44,413 nucleotides of DNA, from contig DKCU01000101.1 of assembly GCA_002451555.1 (NCBI GenBank), positions 1 to 44,413 on the forward strand, read 5' to 3'. Below are positions 42,107 through 44,413 of this stretch, one piece after another (position 1 is the first letter of the stretch; every line of letters begins with the position of its first letter). A program made the position numbers and the translations under genes. The notes under the pieces were generated by a model. It made no database searches. It saw nothing but the letters and a program-made list of their open reading frames with translations, and was not told the DNA's origin. The stretch comes from Candidatus Segatella albertsiae (lineage in GTDB: Bacteria > Bacteroidota > Bacteroidia > Bacteroidales > Bacteroidaceae).

Positions 42107-44296
42107 ATGAGCAACTTAAGATTTGAAGCTGTTTCAGAGGCTTCCAAGAGAAAGCCTGTTGAAGTGACCGCTCCAAGCGAGCGACCAAGCGAATTCTTTG
42201 GTAAAAAGGTATTCAACCGCCAGAAGATGTACAAGTATCTTCCAGCAGACGTTTACGAGAAACTCGTTGACGTAATCGACAATGGCGCACGTCTCGACCG
42301 CAACATCGCCGACGCTGTAGCCAAGGGCATCAAGCAGTGGGCTGATGAGAATGGCGTAACCCACTACACACACTGGTTCCAGCCATTGACTGAGGGTACT
42401 GCCGAGAAGCACGATGCCTTCATCGAGCACGACGGCAAGGGCGGTATGATTGAGGAATTTTCAGGTAAGTTGCTCGTACAGCAGGAGCCTGATGCCTCTT
42501 CTTTCCCATCAGGTGGTATCCGCTCTACTTTCGAGGCACGTGGTTACTCAGCTTGGGATCCAACATCTCCTGTATTCATCATCGACGATACACTCTGTAT
42601 TCCTACAGTGTTCATCTCATATACAGGTGAAGCTCTCGACTACAAGGCTCCATTGCTCCGTGCATTGCATGCCGTCAACGTAGCAGCCACCGACGTTTGC
42701 CACTACTTCAACCCAGACGTGAAGAAGGTTGTTTCCAACCTCGGTTGGGAGCAGGAGTACTTCTTGGTAGATGAAAGTCTCTACGCAGCACGTCCTGACT
42801 TGATGTTGACAGGTCGCACCTTGATGGGTCACGACTCAGCCAAGAACCAGCAGATGGACGACCACTACTTCGGTGCCATCCCTGAGCGTGTACAGGCATT
42901 TATGAAGGACTTGGAGATTCAGGCTCTTGAGCTTGGCATTCCTTGCAAGACTCGCCACAACGAGGTAGCACCTAACCAGTTTGAGTTGGCACCTATCTTC
43001 GAGGAGACCAACCTCGCCGTTGACCACAACATGCTCCTCATGAGCTTGATGAAGAAGGTGGCTCGCCATCACGGATTCCGTGTACTTCTCCACGAGAAGC
43101 CATTCGCAGGCATCAACGGTTCTGGTAAGCACAACAACTGGAGTCTTTCTACCGATACAGGTATCCTGCTTCACGGTCCTGGCAAGACACCAGAGGACAA
43201 CCTCCGTTTCGTAGTCTTCATCACCGAGACTTTGATGGCAGTATATAAGCACAACGGTTTGCTCAAGGCATCCATCATGAGCGCTACCAATGCTCATCGT
43301 CTTGGCGCCAACGAGGCACCTCCAGCAATCATCTCTTCATTCCTCGGCAAGCAGCTCACCGACCTCCTCGACCACATCGAGAAAGCCGACAAGAAAGACT
43401 TGTTTACTGTAGCTGGCAAGCAGGGCATGAAGTTGGACATCCCAGAGATTCCAGAGTTGATGATCGATAACACCGACCGTAACCGTACATCACCATTCGC
43501 CTTCACAGGTAACCGCTTCGAGTTCCGTGCCGTAGGTTCTGAGGCTAACTGCGCGTCAGCCATGATCGTGCTGAACACCGCCGTAGCCGAGGCTTTGACC
43601 AACTTCAAGAAGCGTGTTGACGAGCTCATCGCCAAGGGTGAGGAGAAGACATCGGCAATCATCGACATCGTTCGTCAGGACATCGTAGCTTGCAAGCCAA
43701 TCCGTTTCGACGGCAATGGTTACTCAGATGAGTGGGTAGAGGAAGCAGCTAAGCGTGGCTTGGACTGCGAGAAGAGTTGTCCAAAGATCTTCGAGCGTTA
43801 CTTGGACCCAGCATCTATCGAGATGTTCGAGAGCATGGGCGTGATGAAGAAGAACGAGTTGGAAGCTCGTAACGAGGTGAAATGGGAGACCTACACCAAG
43901 AAGATTCAGATTGAGGCACGTGTGATGGGCGACCTCTCCATGAACCACATCATCCCTGTGGCTACCCACTATCAGAGCCAGTTGGCTAAGAACGTGGAGA
44001 ACATGATCGACATCTTCGGTGACGAGGAAGGCAAGGCATTGACTGCTCGTAACATCAAGATCATCAAGGACATCGCCGACAGAACCCAGAAGATCGAGAC
44101 CGGTGTAGAGGAGTTGGTAAATGCCCGCAAGGTAGCCAACAAGATTGAGAGCGAGCATGACAAGGCCATCGCTTACCACGACACAGTGGCTCCAAAGATG
44201 GAGGAAATCCGTTATCAGATTGATAAGTTGGAGTTGACCGTAGCCGATGAGCTTTGGACATTGCCTAAGTATCGTGAACTCTTGTTCATCAGATAA
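42107..44296 (+). CDS. glnN: Glutamine synthetase type III
   Basis: GlnN makes glutamine from glutamate, ammonium and ATP as a dodecamer. At 729 residues it is the long type III form of Bacteroidota. Recognisable parts are the FGKKVFNRQKMYKYLP start, the EQEYFLVDESLY strand (about 205-216) of the metal site, NEVAPNQFELAPIFEETN near 286-303, INGSGKHNNWSLSTDTG near 336-352, and PFAFTGNRFEFRAVGSEANCA near 463-483. A helical coiled-coil C-terminus (about 640-729) is the type III extension. AAGG lies just before the ATG. It fits the nearby PII-amt pair as the assimilating enzyme. No promoter match is seen in the 336 bp upstream. Confidence 0.97.
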   Translation: MSNLRFEAVSEASKRKPVEVTAPSERPSEFFGKKVFNRQKMYKYLPADVYEKLVDVIDNGARLDRNIADAVAKGIKQWADENGVTHYTHWFQPLTEGTAEKHDAFIEHDGKGGMIEEFSGKLLVQQEPDASSFPSGGIRSTFEARGYSAWDPTSPVFIIDDTLCIPTVFISYTGEALDYKAPLLRALHAVNVAATDVCHYFNPDVKKVVSNLGWEQEYFLVDESLYAARPDLMLTGRTLMGHDSAKNQQMDDHYFGAIPERVQAFMKDLEIQALELGIPCKTRHNEVAPNQFELAPIFEETNLAVDHNMLLMSLMKKVARHHGFRVLLHEKPFAGINGSGKHNNWSLSTDTGILLHGPGKTPEDNLRFVVFITETLMAVYKHNGLLKASIMSATNAHRLGANEAPPAIISSFLGKQLTDLLDHIEKADKKDLFTVAGKQGMKLDIPEIPELMIDNTDRNRTSPFAFTGNRFEFRAVGSEANCASAMIVLNTAVAEALTNFKKRVDELIAKGEEKTSAIIDIVRQDIVACKPIRFDGNGYSDEWVEEAAKRGLDCEKSCPKIFERYLDPASIEMFESMGVMKKNELEARNEVKWETYTKKIQIEARVMGDLSMNHIIPVATHYQSQLAKNVENMIDIFGDEEGKALTARNIKIIKDIADRTQKIETGVEELVNARKVANKIESEHDKAIAYHDTVAPKMEEIRYQIDKLELTVADELWTLPKYRELLFIR

Positions 44297-44338
44297 GTCC
44301 CATATCATCTGAGAGGTGTAAGATTAGATAAACTAAAA

Positions 44339-44353
44339 AGCTCTATAAGAGCT
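44339..44353 (+). terminator. Weak hairpin after glnN
   Basis: AGCTCT-ATA-AGAGCT (44339-44353) about 40 bp downstream of the stop codon, without a clear T tract. The remaining sequence to the window end is A/T-rich with no gene seen. Confidence 0.3.
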
Positions 44354-44413
44354 ACTCTTCATCAGATATAAAATTGAACGATCAATCTATTTCTTTTATT
44401 GGTTGTTTAAGTT

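Overview
The window reads as chromosomal DNA of a Bacteroidota, most likely Prevotella or Segatella. The evidence is a complete SusC/SusD pair with its own ECF sigma and FecR-type anti-sigma factor, many promoters of the Bacteroidota type (-7 TAnnTTTG with a TTTG-like -33 element about 20 bp upstream), a type III glutamine synthetase, a PCMD-domain protein, a DUF4252 protein, the DapL route to lysine and a tmRNA tag ending in ALAA. I see no IS element, prophage, CRISPR array, rRNA or tRNA.

Layout. 1-1616 (-): SLC13-type permease with TrkA-C domains, cut by the window start. 2172-11714 (+): polysaccharide utilization locus made of ECF sigma, FecR anti-sigma, STN-containing SusC, SusD and one GH115 alpha-glucuronidase, closed by a strong terminator. 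11846-16218 (-): mnmA, a DUF4252 secreted protein, a Fur-family regulator and a His/Cys-rich P1B metal-exporting ATPase. 16359-19590 (+): AspT/YidE-type transporter and a ThrE-type exporter. 19871-24815 (-): two-gene restriction-modification locus whose large protein joins a GIY-YIG-like domain, an SF2 helicase and an N6-adenine methylase. 25213-29515 (+): menaquinone genes (hotdog thioesterase, menF, menD, menB), without menC or menE. 29645-34622 (+): PCMD protein, Omp85-like barrel, phosphoethanolamine transferase and aldose 1-epimerase; 34701-36686: OPT transporter. 36892-37286: ssrA tmRNA. 37393-39084 (-): PII and ammonium transporter. 39604-44296 (+): dapF, dapL and glutamine synthetase III, a nitrogen and lysine/cell-wall block.

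How the genes work together. The PUL is a cell-surface signalling loop: glycan bound by SusC/SusD is reported through the SusC STN domain to the FecR protein, which frees the ECF sigma factor; the GH115 enzyme would remove glucuronic acid side chains. PII, Amt and GlnN form an ammonium uptake and assimilation set. MenF, MenD, MenB and the thioesterase cover several steps from chorismate to 1,4-dihydroxy-2-naphthoate.

Main points for a second look: (1) a predicted minus-strand small RNA of about 80-90 nt in the susC leader, with a promoter match at 4024-4055 and a terminator at 3935-3971 whose stem is fully paired only in minus-strand RNA; (2) the GIY-YIG/helicase/methylase protein with a separate small methylase-like partner; (3) 21-22 bp tandem repeats in three separate intergenic regions; (4) a 7/14-bp array across the menF stop codon; (5) a 152-bp element with long imperfect terminal inverted repeats; (6) a Fur-box-like dyad between the fur-family gene and the metal ATPase; (7) inverted repeats placed directly after the -7 elements of the ssrA and epimerase promoters.
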